A DNA stretch of 64,000 nt from Peromyscus leucopus (Eukaryota; Chordata; Mammalia; Rodentia; Cricetidae), in contig NC_051070.1 of NCBI RefSeq assembly GCF_004664715.2, positions 71,056,200-71,120,199 on the forward strand, given 5' to 3'. The notes under the pieces are model-generated. The model had not been told where the DNA came from. It did no database searches and worked only from the letters and a program-made list of their open reading frames with translations. This document shows, one piece after another, positions 1-11,704 of the stretch. A program made the translations under genes and the position numbers. Position 1 is the first letter of the stretch, and each line of letters begins with the position of its first letter.

Positions 1-350
1 CTTCCTCAAACTGGAAGCCTCTGAGTCCTCATCTGAATGGATCTCAGCTGACCTGCTACTAAAAGCCTAAAAGCTTAACTAACTCTAGTTCCTGGTTTTC
101 ATGCCTTATATACCTTTCTGCTTTCTGCCATCACTTCCTGAGATTAAAGGCGTGAGTCACCATGCCTGGCTGTTTCCAGTGTGTCTTTGAACTCACACAG
201 ATCCAGATGGATCTCTGCCTCCCAAGTGATAGGATTAAAGGCATGTGTGCCACCATTTTCTGGCCTCTATGTCTGTCTAGTGGGTGTTCTGTCCTCTGAC
301 CCCAGATAAATTTATTAGAATGCATAATATATTAGGGGACACAATATATC
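1..350 (-). repeat. LTR-like dispersed repeat containing B1-like segments (copy 1, cut by window edge)
   Basis: Read on the minus strand this matches the element at 19218-19710 nearly throughout: a start near 'gatatattgtgtcccc', an AATAAA-like 'taataaatttatctgggg', an internal B1-like 'cctttaatccta' stretch, and a distal 'gatgaggactcagaggctt'. The polyadenylation-like signal and fixed architecture suggest an LTR or composite retroelement. I cannot assign the family. The 3' end lies beyond the window. Confidence 0.65.
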
Positions 351-1154
351 ACCTGTCTGTGTTTGTCTATTTGTGTAATAATGACAGGTAAAAGAAGACC
401 ATGATTTTCAGGGAGCAAGCGGACATCCACACTGGGGTTTGAGGAAGGAAAAGGAAGGGGAAAGTAGTGTGATTATATTTAGTTTTTAAAAGAAAATAAA
501 TACAATATAAAAAATCAAATATCCTATAAAATGTCTCCCAAGGTCTTATTTTAATTCCCTAGGACCTTTCTACCTTGCTTTGTTTTGAAGTAAAATTTAA
601 AATGTGTTCATAATCTCCTGACTTTAGAGCTATTTTATGTTTGCACCTCTTTTAATTATACCTGCTTTTACTTTTTGAGGTTTCTCCATTGATATACTTG
701 CATTAGGGCTTGACTCAGCCCTTCTGTTTACAGCTGCTAAGGAGAGGTTAGTTATGTGAGGGAAGTCTAGGACTCTGAATAGATGTAATTATTAGACAGA
801 TGTCCATGAGCACAGGAAAGTTAAATGTAAGTGTGGATGGAAAGTTCCTAGAGCATCTTAGTATACCATGGAGCCAAACAGAGAGCACACAGTAGGTCAG
901 GGAGGAATAAGGAGAAGAGGAAAAGGACAAAGAGTCAAGTGACCTTTGCTTGTTTACCTCCTGACTCATGTAATCAGTAGATAATTCTGAACTGATTACA
1001 GTGAACTATTCACAAGTCTATATGCTAAGAATAATGCTGCTACAAATGGAAGACCTTGACATCTTAGAATTTTTATTCTAATTGGTGAAATTGACAGTGA
1101 ACACACGGACACACAAATGAACTGCATAGTTCAATTTTATGAGTCTCAGCATCA
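351..1154. other. AT-rich stretch without recognisable gene
   Basis: Only short fortuitous reading frames are present. No V-gene motif (Cys-Trp-Cys spacing or RSS) is visible on either strand, and no repeat family could be named. Confidence 0.4.
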
Positions 1155-1332
1155 GAGTGATAACTGGAGTGTTATAATAGAGTAAGTAGAATAAGGGAGA
1201 GCAATGATAAAGCAAGGGGTATGATAGAGTAAGTGGGAGCTATGGCAGTTTAGGAGAAGGGCTATGGTAGAGATGGAGGAAGGCTGTGTTAATGGAATAA
1301 AAGAGTTATGATATATATGTATATACATATAT

Positions 1333-1393
<61 letters not shown>

Positions 1394-1757
1394 TTTTCGA
1401 GACAGGGTTTCTCTGTTCCTTTGTGCCTTTCCTGGAACTCGCTTTGGAGACCAGGCTGGCCTCAAACTCACAGAGATCTGCCTGGCTCTGCCTCCCAAGT
1501 CCCACCACCATCCGGCCCAAGAGTTATGATATTTTAAAATAAGGGTTATAATGCAGATAAAAGTGGGATATGATGGAGCATGTGGTGAGCTATGACAGAG
1601 TAGGAAGGGCTGTGATAGAGTAACAGGAGGACTATGATAGAGTAACACGAGGAATATAATAGAGTAACAGGAGGACTATGACAGAGTAGCAGGAGGACTA
1701 TGATACAGTAACAGGGGGACTGTGATAGAGTAACAGGAGGACTATGACAGAGTAAGG
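1155..1757. repeat. Degenerate minisatellite (about 22-bp unit), split by a B1 insertion
   Basis: From about 1609 to 1757 a unit close to 'ctatgatagagtaacaggag' recurs roughly seven times with substitutions. Looser copies ('tatgatagagtaagtggga', 'ctatggtagagatgg') lie at 1160-1290 and 1530-1610, so the array once continued through the site now holding the B1 and (TA)n at 1315-1518. No coding role is apparent. Confidence 0.7.
1315..1518 (-). mobile_element. B1 SINE with its tail expanded into a (TA)n microsatellite
   Basis: The stretch from about 1388 to 1515 is a B1 SINE in reverse orientation ('gagacagggtttctctg', 'aggctggcctcaaactcaca', 'gatctgcctggctctgcc'). A 14-bp direct repeat, aagagttatgatat, occurs at 1301-1314 and again at 1519-1532, which marks the target-site duplication. 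The (TA)n run at about 1312-1387 lies inside the duplication where the A-tail should be, so the microsatellite probably grew from the SINE tail. Confidence 0.85.
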
Positions 1758-2781
1758 GGCATGCAACTTTACATGGGAAGACCAGCAGAATCTGTGGGTT
1801 CTCTCACAGAAGTGACACCTGAGCTGAGACTTAAAGATGGTCGAGAGTCTGGTTTACCAAGTTTTGGACAGAGAGTGTTTCCTATTCAGAAAGTCTAGGA
1901 CCACATCTGGGAAGTTCAGCAAGTCAAAAGAGACCAGCATTGCTGCTGTAGAGAATTGGGATCTTCCCCCCACAAAAAGCTGACATTGACAGTTCAGGCC
2001 TGTACAAATCCTGTGCAACAGTGTGTATCATAGCATCTAGAAAGAAAAAAACATAAAGCCATTTAAAGACTGGGAGAGTGTAGACGGCATCTAGTTTATG
2101 GTGTGTGTATTTTATGTGATAGTATATTAAGTTGTATGCTTGCCCTCCCCCAAGCACTGAAACTGTTTCTGAGGCTCTTAAGAGAGCCAGCTGCCCTGTA
2201 ACTGCTCAGAGTTCACAAAAGTTCCACCTGTGATTCTCAAACTCTTGTGTTTGGGCATCAGCCTGATCTTATTAACAGAAAGGAGAACTTTCTCTGTGCA
2301 GTGGAAGTCCCATTCCTCTCTGGGCTTCTGCCCCTTCCTTCTTTCTCTTCCTTCTCTGTGTGAATCCTAGGACTGGGGACACTGGGCTCTCCTGTCATCC
2401 TTCCCACCTTACTTTCAGAAAATATTATGCAGAAGCCTCCTTTCCCAGCATGTCCTCTCCCCTGCAAATATAAAATACAGTGAACTCTTCCAGAGAGCTA
2501 TTGAAGAAAATGTGGAGGACAGACTTCATCTCCTACAACAAGCAGACAACTCCCTTAGTCACAGGCTTTACTGGGAGAATCTCATGCTCTGATAAGATTT
2601 TCTTGTATCAGATTTTGCTTTGGTCCCAATCAAGAGTTGAGTGCGGAAGACTCTACTTCTTGTTCTTCTGCTGTAGCTATTCCTATGATTTTTGTGCCAA
2701 CTAAAGAAATGGAGAGGCACACAGCACAGAGAAACAAAAGAGATCCCAGAGGCAGGTGCTCAGCATCAGGCCCCTGTGCTG

Positions 2782-2820
2782 AGTTTATGCTCAGCTCCCA
2801 CAGTGGTTTCTGCCACTGTG
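2782..2820 (-). other. 23-bp-spacer recombination signal of the TRAV6-like gene
   Basis: On the minus strand the heptamer CACAGTG (2814-2820) is perfect, the spacer is 23 bp (2791-2813), and the nonamer is gcataaact (2782-2790), a weak match to ACAAAAACC. It starts directly after the codons for the CALSD end of the V region. Confidence 0.9.
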
Positions 2821-3273
2821 TGTCACTCAGAGCACAGTAGTACACAGCTGAGTCAGACTCTTTGACCATGGCTTTCTGCAAGTGGAAGGAGGTGGATCCT
2901 TTATCATATGTAGCTTCAAAACCACGGCTGCTTCCCTTGTTGTTGGCTGTTGTGACTTTCAAAAGCAGCTCTGGACCTTCTCCAGGGTACTGAACATACC
3001 AGAAAAGAGTTGGATACCCTGTGGCTGAATAAGTGCAGTTTATAAATAGGACATCATCTTCTGAGAGAGTCATTTGAGCTTGTTTCTGAGTCACCGAATC
3101 TCCATGGGTCCTCTCTGGAGGAAGAAGAGGATAATTGTCTCACATTAAGGACACAACTCCTAGATGGTTAAATATTTTTGACATCATAGGAGAAAGAGTG
3201 CAAACTTTAAGTCACTTCACTTACCAAGCATGAACAGCAGCATCACAGTCACTAAAGCTGGAGAAATGTTCAT
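2821..3273 (-). CDS. TRAV6: T-cell receptor alpha variable gene, TRAV6-like (distal cassette)
   Basis: Encodes a V domain that, after joining to a J segment, forms the antigen-contacting part of a TCR alpha chain at the T-cell surface. Exon 1 is 3225-3273 (leader MNISPALVTVMLLFML, one base left over); the GT donor and AG acceptor bound a 110-bp intron; exon 2 is 2821-3114. The spliced frame gives a GDSVTQ start to the mature V region, Cys in 'INCTYS', Trp in 'LFWYVQYPGEGP' and 'DSAVYYCALS' at the end, with no stop. The GSSRGFEATYDK and TSFHLQK motifs fit the mouse TRAV6 subgroup as I remember it. It lies 2.3 kb downstream of a TRAV5-like gene, as in the second cassette. Predicted functional; the subgroup could be TRAV9-like instead. 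Confidence 0.88.
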
Positions 3274-3390
3274 CTTTAGTGTCATCAAGTAATGTGCTTG
3301 ACTCTTCACATGAAGAAATGATGAAATGACATAAAATGATGAACCTAGGAAGCTTATAATTCACAAAGATAATGATCTTGTGTTAGGAAA

Positions 3391-3408
3391 CTCCTCCCCT
3401 GGTGGACA
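3391..3408 (-). promoter_or_regulatory. CTCF-like motif upstream of TRAV6
   Basis: The minus strand reads tgtccaccaggggaggag, close to the CTCF core CCACNAGGGGGCAG but with A in place of the final GC part. It lies about 120 bp upstream of the TRAV6 start codon, in the gene's orientation. This is a motif match by eye only. Confidence 0.4.
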
Positions 3409-3714
3409 GAGAATAAACTAGGGTCTCTTGCATACCTCCCAGAAGTAAGAAATGTGCTCTCATTTTGAAATCATTCATAAGGCACATGTCAAATTTTAAG
3501 TGCCCCTTATAAATAGAAAGGATATAAGCAATGGCCATTAATATATTCAATGTTGTCATTCTTAGGATTCAACCTGACTTGAAAGTTTTATAGTAGAGCA
3601 ACTGATGAGTTCTCTGTTTTGGTTTTTACCATAGGATAAATTAAAGGCAACAAGTCGATTTTACCAGTTTCTATTCACTGATTTGAATTTGTATTAAGAT
3701 ATTACATGAGCCTA

Positions 3715-3905
3715 AACTGAAGGCTCAGCACTTGGAGGCACTTGTTGCTCTGACAGAAGCCCCAGGTTTGATTCTCACAACATACATAGTGGTTCCCAAC
3801 TATCTATAACTCGAGTTCTGACCTCCATGGGCACCAGGACCACACATGGTATCTAAATACAAAAGCAGGCAAAACACCCATAAGCATAAAATAAAATAAA
3901 TCCTT
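3715..3905 (+). mobile_element. B2-type SINE
   Basis: The body has the B2 plan: 'gaaggctcagcacttggagg', 'ccaggtttgattctcac', 'cttctgacctccatgggcacc'-like text, and an A-rich tail 'ataaaataaaataaa'. It is diverged from consensus. Confidence 0.6.
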
Positions 3906-4758
3906 AAATTTTCTTACAGTTATTAAAAAATGGAGTAATTACATATTGGCCCAAGGAATGTGTAATCATTAAAATCTGCTCTTTTTACCTTTTAGGAATC
4001 TGAAATAATGATTTATGTTGTCCATTTACTTAGAAGATCATTGGTGTCTTGAAACAAGTTTTGAATATAAATGTACAGGACAACCACAACAAAGGAAGCA
4101 GTTGTGACTGGCATGCAGGACTCACATGCTGTGCCATGCTCTATATCAAATGTGGGCTATGACCATTTCTTAACACTTTTCTGTAAATGACATTGTGACC
4201 AGTGGTGTAGGGTTTTAGGAATCACAAAGCTGACTATCATTCGGATTTGGGGTGACATTTGTGGCCCTTCCTTGCAGACAAGACAAGGGCCTTTCAAGCA
4301 GCCAGATCACATAAGAGTCTTCAGAAAAGCTCCTTCTTTCAAGTATTAAAGCTTTTACTCATGAATCTGGCTTTCATGGCTGCCATGATTTTCTGGTAGC
4401 TCACTCTATCCTTTAATTTGGTTTTAGTAATATTTTATCATTGACACAATTTGTCATCTCACAAAGCTATTTTTTCTCACCTTTGTCCACATCTGTTTCC
4501 TAATTCTTGTTTTTACATTATAAATGTAATCTGCAAATGCCAGCCTTTGGCTCAGAAACTTTGTCTCTTACTATTTAAGGTAATGAATGTTGAGCCCATC
4601 TGGACTATCCTCACTTACAACTTCTGAAGTTGCTTCAGAATGTGTGGTTCATACTATTTTCCTATATAAGATTTAGAATTATTTCTTAAAGAAGTATTTT
4701 CTTTCTTCTTTCTTCTTTTATTTGTACAACTTTACAAACTTTACAGCCTTAGACTTTT

Positions 4759-4915
4759 TTTTTTTTTTTGGTTTTTTGAGACAGGGTTTCTCTGTGTAGC
4801 TTTGCGCCTTTCCTGGAACTCACTTGGTAGCCCAGGCTGGCCTCGAACTCACAGAGATCCGCCTGGCTCTGCCTCCCGAGTGCTGGGATTAAAGGCGTGC
4901 GCCACCACCGCCCGG
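4759..4915 (-). mobile_element. B1 SINE with intact target-site duplication
   Basis: Nearly intact B1 in reverse orientation, from the T-run to 'ccgcccgg'. The 15-bp direct repeat cagccttagactttt flanks it at 4744-4758 and 4916-4930. The body contains 'tagctttgcgcctttcc', the variant I associate with cricetid rodents. Its low divergence suggests a recent insertion. Confidence 0.9.
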
Positions 4916-5504
4916 CAGCCTTAGACTTTTGCACAGACTGACACACTGCATATGTTCCTCCTCCTACAAAGCAGGCCTCAATCCCAGGAGAAAGTGCTTG
5001 GTCACCCCTACAAATCGTCAGGTCACCACTGCACCAGTGGGCACAACTTGCTTGTCAGGTTTGTCATTTAGAACACTGGGGCCACAGCACACAGCATGAT
5101 TTTGAAACAGAGTATCACCAACCCCTGTAAGAATCTGTTATACAGAGCTTTTGGATTGCCATACACATGGACATCCTAGAATCAGCTCACACAGAAAGGA
5201 GGTGAAAGTTTACCCTTTACTTCAGATGTTGCTCTCTCAACCTACTCCTCAACAATTCATTTTCCACTGTTTATTTAAACCAAGATACCACAGTGAACAA
5301 TATACCTTTAACATACACAATAAATGTGAATTTTAAAAAATTAAGCATCAATCAAAAATATAATCTAAACTTCCTTGGTCATTTTGACCTATTCGTATGT
5401 ATTTTTAATATCTGTATGTTAGTTTCTACTCTGAAACAATGTTACAAATGTTTTCCTAGAATGTCTGACACAGCAAAAAGGGTGCCACTCCAGCCCTGGT
5501 GTCA

Positions 5505-5543
5505 GGTTTGAAGACAGGCTGCAGGTGCCTGGGGAGCAGTGTG
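5505..5543 (-). other. 23-bp-spacer RSS of TRAV5 with heptamer CACACTG
   Basis: The heptamer at 5537-5543 is CACACTG, one base off the consensus at position 5. The spacer is 23 bp (5514-5536) and the nonamer is cttcaaacc (5505-5513). The second TRAV5 gene in the window shares the same heptamer variant. Confidence 0.85.
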
Positions 5544-6046
5544 TATCTGCTGCACAGAAGTAGATGGTTGAATCTGCAGGCTGGGTGGCTGTGATGTACA
5601 GGGAAAGGTGTTTGGCTTTCTTATCCAACAGAAGGGTGAGTCTTTGCTCCTGCTTTCTTTCCGAATTTGACCGGATGTCAATGATGAACTGAGGATGCTT
5701 CCCAGGCTCTTGCTTATACCAAGGGAAGTAGGCTGAGGCACTGTCTGTGTAAGTGCAGTTGATGACAGCGCTGGCTCCCTCCTGGACACTCAGGGTGGAA
5801 GGATGCTGCTCCACCTTCTCACCTCTGCTCTCCCCTGTGTAGAAAGATGGAGAAAAAGGAGAAAGGTTGTCAAGTCATTTTTCTTCCTTATCTTTTTCCT
5901 GCAGTAAATAGAGAAAACCCAAATGAAGCCATTCTCATGGACATCTAAGGACCTCCCACTAACATACCCAGTCATCTTACACTCCTCAACTCACAGTTCA
6001 TCTGCAGCCAGAGGAAAATGAATAAAGTATGAACAGTTCTCTTCAT
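5544..6046 (-). CDS. TRAV5: T-cell receptor alpha variable gene, TRAV5-like (distal cassette)
   Basis: V segment of the TCR alpha chain. Exon 1 is 5995-6046, giving the leader MKRTVHTLFIFLWLQMN plus one base; the intron is 160 bp with GT-AG ends; exon 2 is 5544-5834. The join gives 'WESRGEKVEQHPSTLSV', then Cys in 'INCTYTD', Trp in 'YFPWYKQEPG', 'KKAKHLSLYITATQP' in framework 3 and 'YFCAAD' at the end. No stop or frameshift is seen. The VEQHPSTLSVQEG start and the FPWYKQ motif match mouse TRAV5 and human TRAV13. About 5.7 kb lies between it and the TRAV4-like gene upstream. A CTCF-like motif lies about 160 bp upstream of the start. Predicted functional, subject to the variant heptamer. Confidence 0.9.
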
Positions 6047-6204
6047 TGTGCTTTCTATGAGATCAGTTGTTGGTGCTTGGTCATTACCTAGCAGTGTCCT
6101 TTGTTGTTATAACAATCATACATGTTGAGTTATTTGCCCAGCCAATAAGAAAAAGGCTGTTCATTTAAAACTCACGAAGATGGCCTTTCGTGCATCAGCT
6201 GAGG

Positions 6205-6224
6205 TGCACTGCCACCCTGTGGTC
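6205..6224 (-). promoter_or_regulatory. CTCF-like motif upstream of TRAV5
   Basis: The minus strand reads gaccacagggtggcagtgca, which fits CCACNAGGNGGCAG apart from spacing of the centre. It lies about 160 bp upstream of the TRAV5 start codon and has a paralogue in the same relative place at 53023-53040. Confidence 0.5.
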
Positions 6225-6269
6225 AGATTTATAACTGCCGAAATCTAGTTCGTTTTTCTCTTTCTCTTG

Positions 6270-7060
6270 GAAAGATTCTGAACTCAACCCAACTCTGCCA
6301 TCCCTACTCTTCCAACCTAGCTGTGCTCACACAGACTGTTCATCTGTTCAACCAGATAAGTGCACTAACTCCCTGCTCACCCAGGTGAGAGCGCTAACTC
6401 CCATGTGAGGACCACATTGTTGGTCCTGGCTGTGTCACACAGCCTGTGAACCAGTCTAACCAGATGAGTGCTCCAGATCCCCACTATCCCGTTCAGTCTT
6501 CACACTCCCAGGCCTAGCTAAGGTTACACCGTCTGTGCACCAGCCCAGCCAGTTAAGTGAGATCTCCATCCACTCACATCTTCCCCACATTCCCAGAAAG
6601 ACTACTTTGGGTCCTGCAGCCTTCATACCAACCTAGAGTAGTAAGTTGCCAAAAAAGTCTGCATGTCATCCCCACACTCCAAGGCAAAGCTGGACTTGAA
6701 CAGCTTTTGCACCAGCACACAGGCATACAACTGAGGTATAGTCACACACTTTCTTGATAACTACTGAGTTAGAAGCACTCTCATTCCCGCCATCAATAAT
6801 GGGTATCTCTATTTGAAGGACTGACCTACCAACTCTTCATATCTGATCTGAAACCAACCTGACCTGAGCAATAGCAAAAACAGAAACCAAATTCTACTCA
6901 ACAAAGGCAGGCTACAGTATCAGACACAGTGAAAGAAGTCTACAGGCCTACACCATATCACAAAACACAAGCATTATGAAAGGCAAGGCAACTCCCACAC
7001 CCAAAAAACCCACCAGTTCTATAGAAATGTTCTGCAAAGGGAATTACCTACATGAACCCC
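6270..7060 (+). mobile_element. L1 5'-end-like fragment with degenerate tandem units
   Basis: Units starting 'cctagctgtg', 'cctggctgtg' and 'cctagctaag' recur at about 6316, 6425 and 6513, each followed by text like 'accagataagtgcact'. From about 6840 the sequence turns A-rich and resembles the L1 region before ORF1. Together this suggests tandem 5'UTR monomers of an old L1. Assignment is by resemblance only. Confidence 0.45.
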
Positions 7061-7928
7061 AGGACAGTAAAGAGGGACTAAAAGGGTATGGGAAAAAGAA
7101 GCTCTAGAAAGAGCAATAGCAGGACACAGTTTCTATGAAGTGGAAATGGGAAGAGTGAAGGGGGCTTTAAATGGAGAGTGAGGACAGAGATCAATGTAGG
7201 GGGAGAGGGAGAGAGGAGGGATAAATAAATTTCAGGGTGTTTGAAAAAGGCACAGGCAATCATATTATTTTCTATTTACCCCAAATTACATGTAATGTGT
7301 GTGTGTGTGTGCAATTGTATGTATAAATAAATAATCAAAATGATGTTGTTCCACTTGGGGTGATAATGCTCCCCTAGAGCCATAGACTGTTTAACATAGC
7401 ACCTGGCATGAGAAACCTCACTTTAAGTTTCGGTCAAGACAGCCCACGACAGGACTCCCAAAACAACATAGACTATTGCTATTGTCTTTAGTTGACTCAA
7501 AGATCTGAAGATAAGTCCCTATTCCCAAAATATTATATACTTTGTACACAGGACTTGGAAGAATAGGCTACAACTGACCTAGCAGTCTATTGCCTGAGGA
7601 CTCTCATAGTATTCAGAGATATTCTGAAACCACCCAAGGGAAAAAAGCAGTCAATAGTCTTATCCAGCTGTAATACCTAAGAGCCACAACAATGACCAGC
7701 ATCCAAATCTTCAATAGTGTCACTTCTGTCTTGGAGGTAACCAAGAACCATTGAATTGGAATTATAGCTCACTCAGTAGGAGGGAATTCATACCTGGTAC
7801 TGTCAACTTCACCAACCATCCATGGCTGGAGAGTTTAGGAACTCTAAAGGAGAACTTCTCACTGCCGTTTTCCTAAACTGGTGTAATCCCAAACAGCATT
7901 ATAAATACTTATCCTTATGCCCACAGAT
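7061..7928. other. No recognised gene; purine-rich tract and short (GT)n
   Basis: Purine-rich DNA at about 7070-7250 gives the minus-strand frames seen there. A short (GT)n lies near 7300. No V-gene or repeat could be identified with confidence. Confidence 0.35.
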
Positions 7929-8519
7929 GTGGAATATTATTTTAACTATGTAAATGTGTGTTACATTTGTTTATGTGCAGAGTATTACTTTAACTATGTA
8001 AAGGTGTGCTACATTTGTTTCTGATGTCTTTATAAATGATGTAAAATGTGTTACTTTTTTGCACTACATTTGTTTAATTATGTAAAGATGTGTTGCTGTT
8101 TCACCTTGCTTGCCTAAGATACCTGATTGGTCTAAAAAGAAAAACCTGAATGGTCAATAACTAAGCAGGAGAGAAATAAGCAAGGCTGGCAGGCTGAGAG
8201 AAAAAGTGGGAGGAGAAATCTAGGTTTGTGAGAAAGAAAAGAATAAAGAGAAAGAGGAAGAAAGAGAGGGACATGCCCAGGACCAGAAGCCAGGCTGCTG
8301 CCAGCCAGCCAGCCATGGAGACAACAGGAAAGTAAGATATACAGAAGGAAGGGGGGAGTAAAAACCCCTGAAGCAAAATGTAGATAAAGAGAAACAGGTT
8401 AAGTTATAAAAGCTAGCAAGAAACAAGCCTAATCTAAAGCTGAGCATTCATAATTAATCAAATCTCCCTGTCATGATTTGGGAGCTGGCTGGTGGCCTAA
8501 AAGAAAAGGCCTGCTATAC
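7929..8519 (+). mobile_element. ERV-type LTR, type A (first copy)
   Basis: It contains repeated 'actatgtaaatgtgtgttac' units, then 'cctgattggtcta', a CCAAT-rich stretch, 'aggaggagaaatctagg' and an end 'catgatttgggagctgg...gcctgctata'. The same order recurs at 8610-9546. It looks like a solo LTR. Exact borders are uncertain and the family is not assigned. Confidence 0.6.
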
Positions 8520-8609
8520 ACAAATAAGTGTACCTCATCAAAGAAGGTTCTTTTTTCAGCAGTAGGGGACCAGAAAAGAAAACACAATTCAAAATGCAGA
8601 GAACAACTG

Positions 8610-9546
8610 ACCAAGGGGTGTTGTGAGATAGAATATTTGTTTAACTTTTTAAAGATGTGTTGCATTTGTTTGTATTACAGAATATGTAAAGACATATTAC
8701 ATTTGTTTATGCTGAATTTGTTTAACTAGATAGAGGTGTGTTACCTTTGATTTACCTTGCCTGCCTGAGGCACCTGATTGGTCTAATAAAAAGCTGAACA
8801 GCCAATAGCTAGGGAATATTGCTGTGGGATGGTCTGTATGTCAAATTGCTCTGATTGGTCAATAAATAAAACACTGATTGGCCAGTGGCCAGGCAGGAAG
8901 TAGGTGGGACAAGGAGAGAGGAGAATTCTGGGAAGCGGAAGGCTGAGGAGGGAGACACTGCTAGCTGCTGCCATGACCAGCAGCATGTGAAGACACCGGT
9001 AAGCCACCAGCCATGTGGCAAGGTATAGATTTATGGAAATGGATTAATTTAAGCTATAAGAACAGTTAGCAAGAAGCCTGCCACGGCCATACAGTTTGTA
9101 AGTAATATAAGTCTCTGTGTTTACTTGGTTGGGTCTGAGCGGCTGTGGGACTGGCGGGTGACAAAGATTTGTCCTGACTGTGGGCAAGGCAGGAAAACTC
9201 TAGCTACAGAATATAGGCATAGGCAGGGCTACCAGTTAGAGAGAATCATTAGGAGGAGGAATCTAGGCTCTGGGGAAGAGAAAGAAGAAGAAAGAGAGGG
9301 AGAACCATCCAGGGTCAGCTGGCCAGACAGACAGACAGACATGGAGGAAGCAGGATAGAAGGATGGACGGTACATAAATGAGGTAAACAAGCTTCAGGGC
9401 AGTACATAGATTAATAGAAATGGGTTTATTTGAGTTAAGAAAAAAAAAGCTGGCTAGAAAGCAGCCTAAGCTAAGGCCAAGCATTCATAATTAATAATAA
9501 ATCTTATCATGATTTGGGGGCTGGAGGTCTAAGAAAGCCTGCTACA
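8610..9546 (+). mobile_element. ERV-type LTR, type A (second copy), split by a type B LTR
   Basis: The left part (8610-8819) has 'aaagatgtgttgcatttg' units and 'cacctgattggtctaataaa'. The right part (9209-9546) resumes with 'gaggaggaatctaggctc' and ends 'catgatttgggggctgg...gcctgctaca', matching the first copy. The type B LTR at 8820-9208 sits in between. Confidence 0.7.
8820..9208 (+). mobile_element. Solo LTR (type B) with TG...CA ends and 6-bp target duplication
   Basis: The element begins tgctgtggg and ends ctagctaca, and is flanked by gaatat at 8814-8819 and 9209-9214. It carries 'aataaataaaacactgattg' and 'aagccaccagccatgtggca'. A close relative lies at 57019-57364. A 6-bp duplication is typical of class II (ERVK-like) elements. 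No internal retroviral genes remain. Confidence 0.88.
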
Positions 9547-10490
9547 TTGGGGTGTCTATGACAACTGATACATGTAGAGCACAAACCCTAGAGAGAGCAT
9601 TGCAGAAAGGCTGGTTTAAGGTTAGAATACATTGAGATAGCATCAGGTTTGAGTGTAATAGAACCATTTCTGCATCACCTCTGGGCTTTCACTTACTTTT
9701 GGAGGAGCTGACACACCCCACCTCACTGAATGAAGATAAATCTTTCTATGAAATCTAGGCTGGCCTCTAACTTATGATTCTCCTGCTTCAACGTCCAACA
9801 GAAACATTTTGTGTGTATGCTTTTGTTGTTATGCTTTAGTGGGTTTTGTCTTTGGAGGAAGGTTGTTTTGTCTTGATTTTTTGGTTTTTGTGGATTAATT
9901 TGAGAGAACATTGAGTTGGGCAAGTAGGGAGATGAGGAGGATCTGGAAGGACTTAAGGTATGGAAATAATATAATCAAAACATACTGTGTAATAAGTTCA
10001 AAAATTGATTTAAAAATTGTAATATAAAATACTGACATTGCTCTGTTAGTGTATCTTGGGTTTCGGTGCAATGATGTACAATATCCTGTGACTTTCCTGG
10101 AATCACCCTGTAGAGTTTCACTCACTAATGTTTACAGTGTTATTCTTTTAGCAACTTCCTTTTCAAGTTATATAATTGGATGATGCCAGGTGCTCCTCAG
10201 AAATTTAAAACTCCAAATGAACATTTGACAGTTTCTGAATTTGAAAAGGCCAAAGCTGACACTTGAGCTCTTGTGGCAATAGCAGCAAACACATCTAGTG
10301 AACAGGTGAAGACACAGGCTTTATTAAATCTAGGTTTGATGATTGTAGTGGAGAAATGTTTCTGAAATGATTTAACTACTCATACAAATGAATTTTGTGT
10401 AAGTCTTTTATTATAAACATAGACTTATATATTAATGATTTAATACTTTCTCAGACATTTTGGTAAGTTGAGGAGGTCTGATAAGGTAAA
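9547..10490. other. No recognised gene or clear repeat
   Basis: AT-rich sequence. About 10200-10330 ('gcacttgagctcttgtggca', 'agcagcaaacacatctagtg') has the look of old coding-like or repeat DNA, but I could not identify it. Confidence 0.3.
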
Positions 10491-10895
10491 AATGACTTCA
10501 TTATTTGTGTCTTAGTTACTGTTTATTGGTATAAAGAAACACCATGTCCAAAGCAACTTACAAAAATATTTAATTTGGGGCTTGCTTAATGTTTCAGAGG
10601 GTAAGTCCATTTTCATCATGGCTGGGAGCATGGCAGCAGGCTGGCATGGTCGTGAAGATGTAACTGAGACCTTTTCCATCCTGATCAGTAGGCCACAAGC
10701 AGAAAAAGAGACACAGGGCATGGTGTGGGCATTTTAATCTCAAAGCCTACTTCCAGGGACACACCTCCTCCAACACTTCCTCCAACAAGACCACACCTCC
10801 TAATCATTTCAAAACAGCTCATCAACTGAGAACAAAGCACACAAATATATGAGCCTATGAGGCAATTTTCATTCAAACCAATATAATTTGATGTA
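10491..10895 (+). repeat. Rodent dispersed repeat (family unassigned)
   Basis: It runs from 'cttagttactgtttattg' through 'aaacaccatgtccaaagcaa' to 'gaggcaattttcattcaaac'. Related text recurs at 34890-36720, 40000-40400 and 49950-50065. The pattern is familiar from many rodent introns. It is non-coding. Confidence 0.6.
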
Positions 10896-11704
10896 ATGGA
10901 GAATCTTTAATGATGCATTTTATCATTGAATCTTTAATTATAAGGAAAATTAATTTATATGAACTCAAAGCAGTTGGAATAGCACACACAAATCTACACA
11001 AGCTCAAGCTACACAAAATTTCAGCATGGGGTATGAGTACAAAGTCCCATCCTTAACTAATGAGTAATTGGCATTTGATAGCCACTAGGAAAGTGAGAAT
11101 CTATTTTCTTTAAGGGTATGTCCCCAGTAGATCAACCACACTACAGGAAGGCCACACATCTGGGAGTTATGGACAGAATAAAACATACTTGAAAATTTTG
11201 TTTTTTCCAGAAACAAAGGAAGAAAAGCTGGAAAGTAAGGACGAGCGGTGGAACTGGTAGGAATTGATGGAGAACTGAATGTGATCAAAGTGCATTGTAT
11301 GAAATTCTCAAAAAAAAAAAACTAATAAAAGTCCCATTCTTCTGGATAATTGAAAGATTTGCAATTGACTGAAACATTGGGTCATTTCTTTTCTGTTCCC
11401 TGAACAGGATGTCTGTTTAAGGCCTTTGTAGATAGTAATGTAAAAGCAGTGAACACTGCAATGGAGCTACCTGACAATACTCTGAACCTTGTCGTCTTTG
11501 TTAGTTGTTCAAAAACTCTTCGTGAGAATTTGTTCCTAAAACGGGAATCTGTAAGGAAAGGGTGCACTGATGGGAAACAGCAATCCTGAACTGTCTATGT
11601 TAGTGGAGATGACAGAGATGCAGCATAAATTGGAAACCCCACAGCTGTGCAAAGCCTCCCGCAGAGTCTGCCTGTGGCAGGGCTGTAGCTGCACACCCAG
11701 CTGC

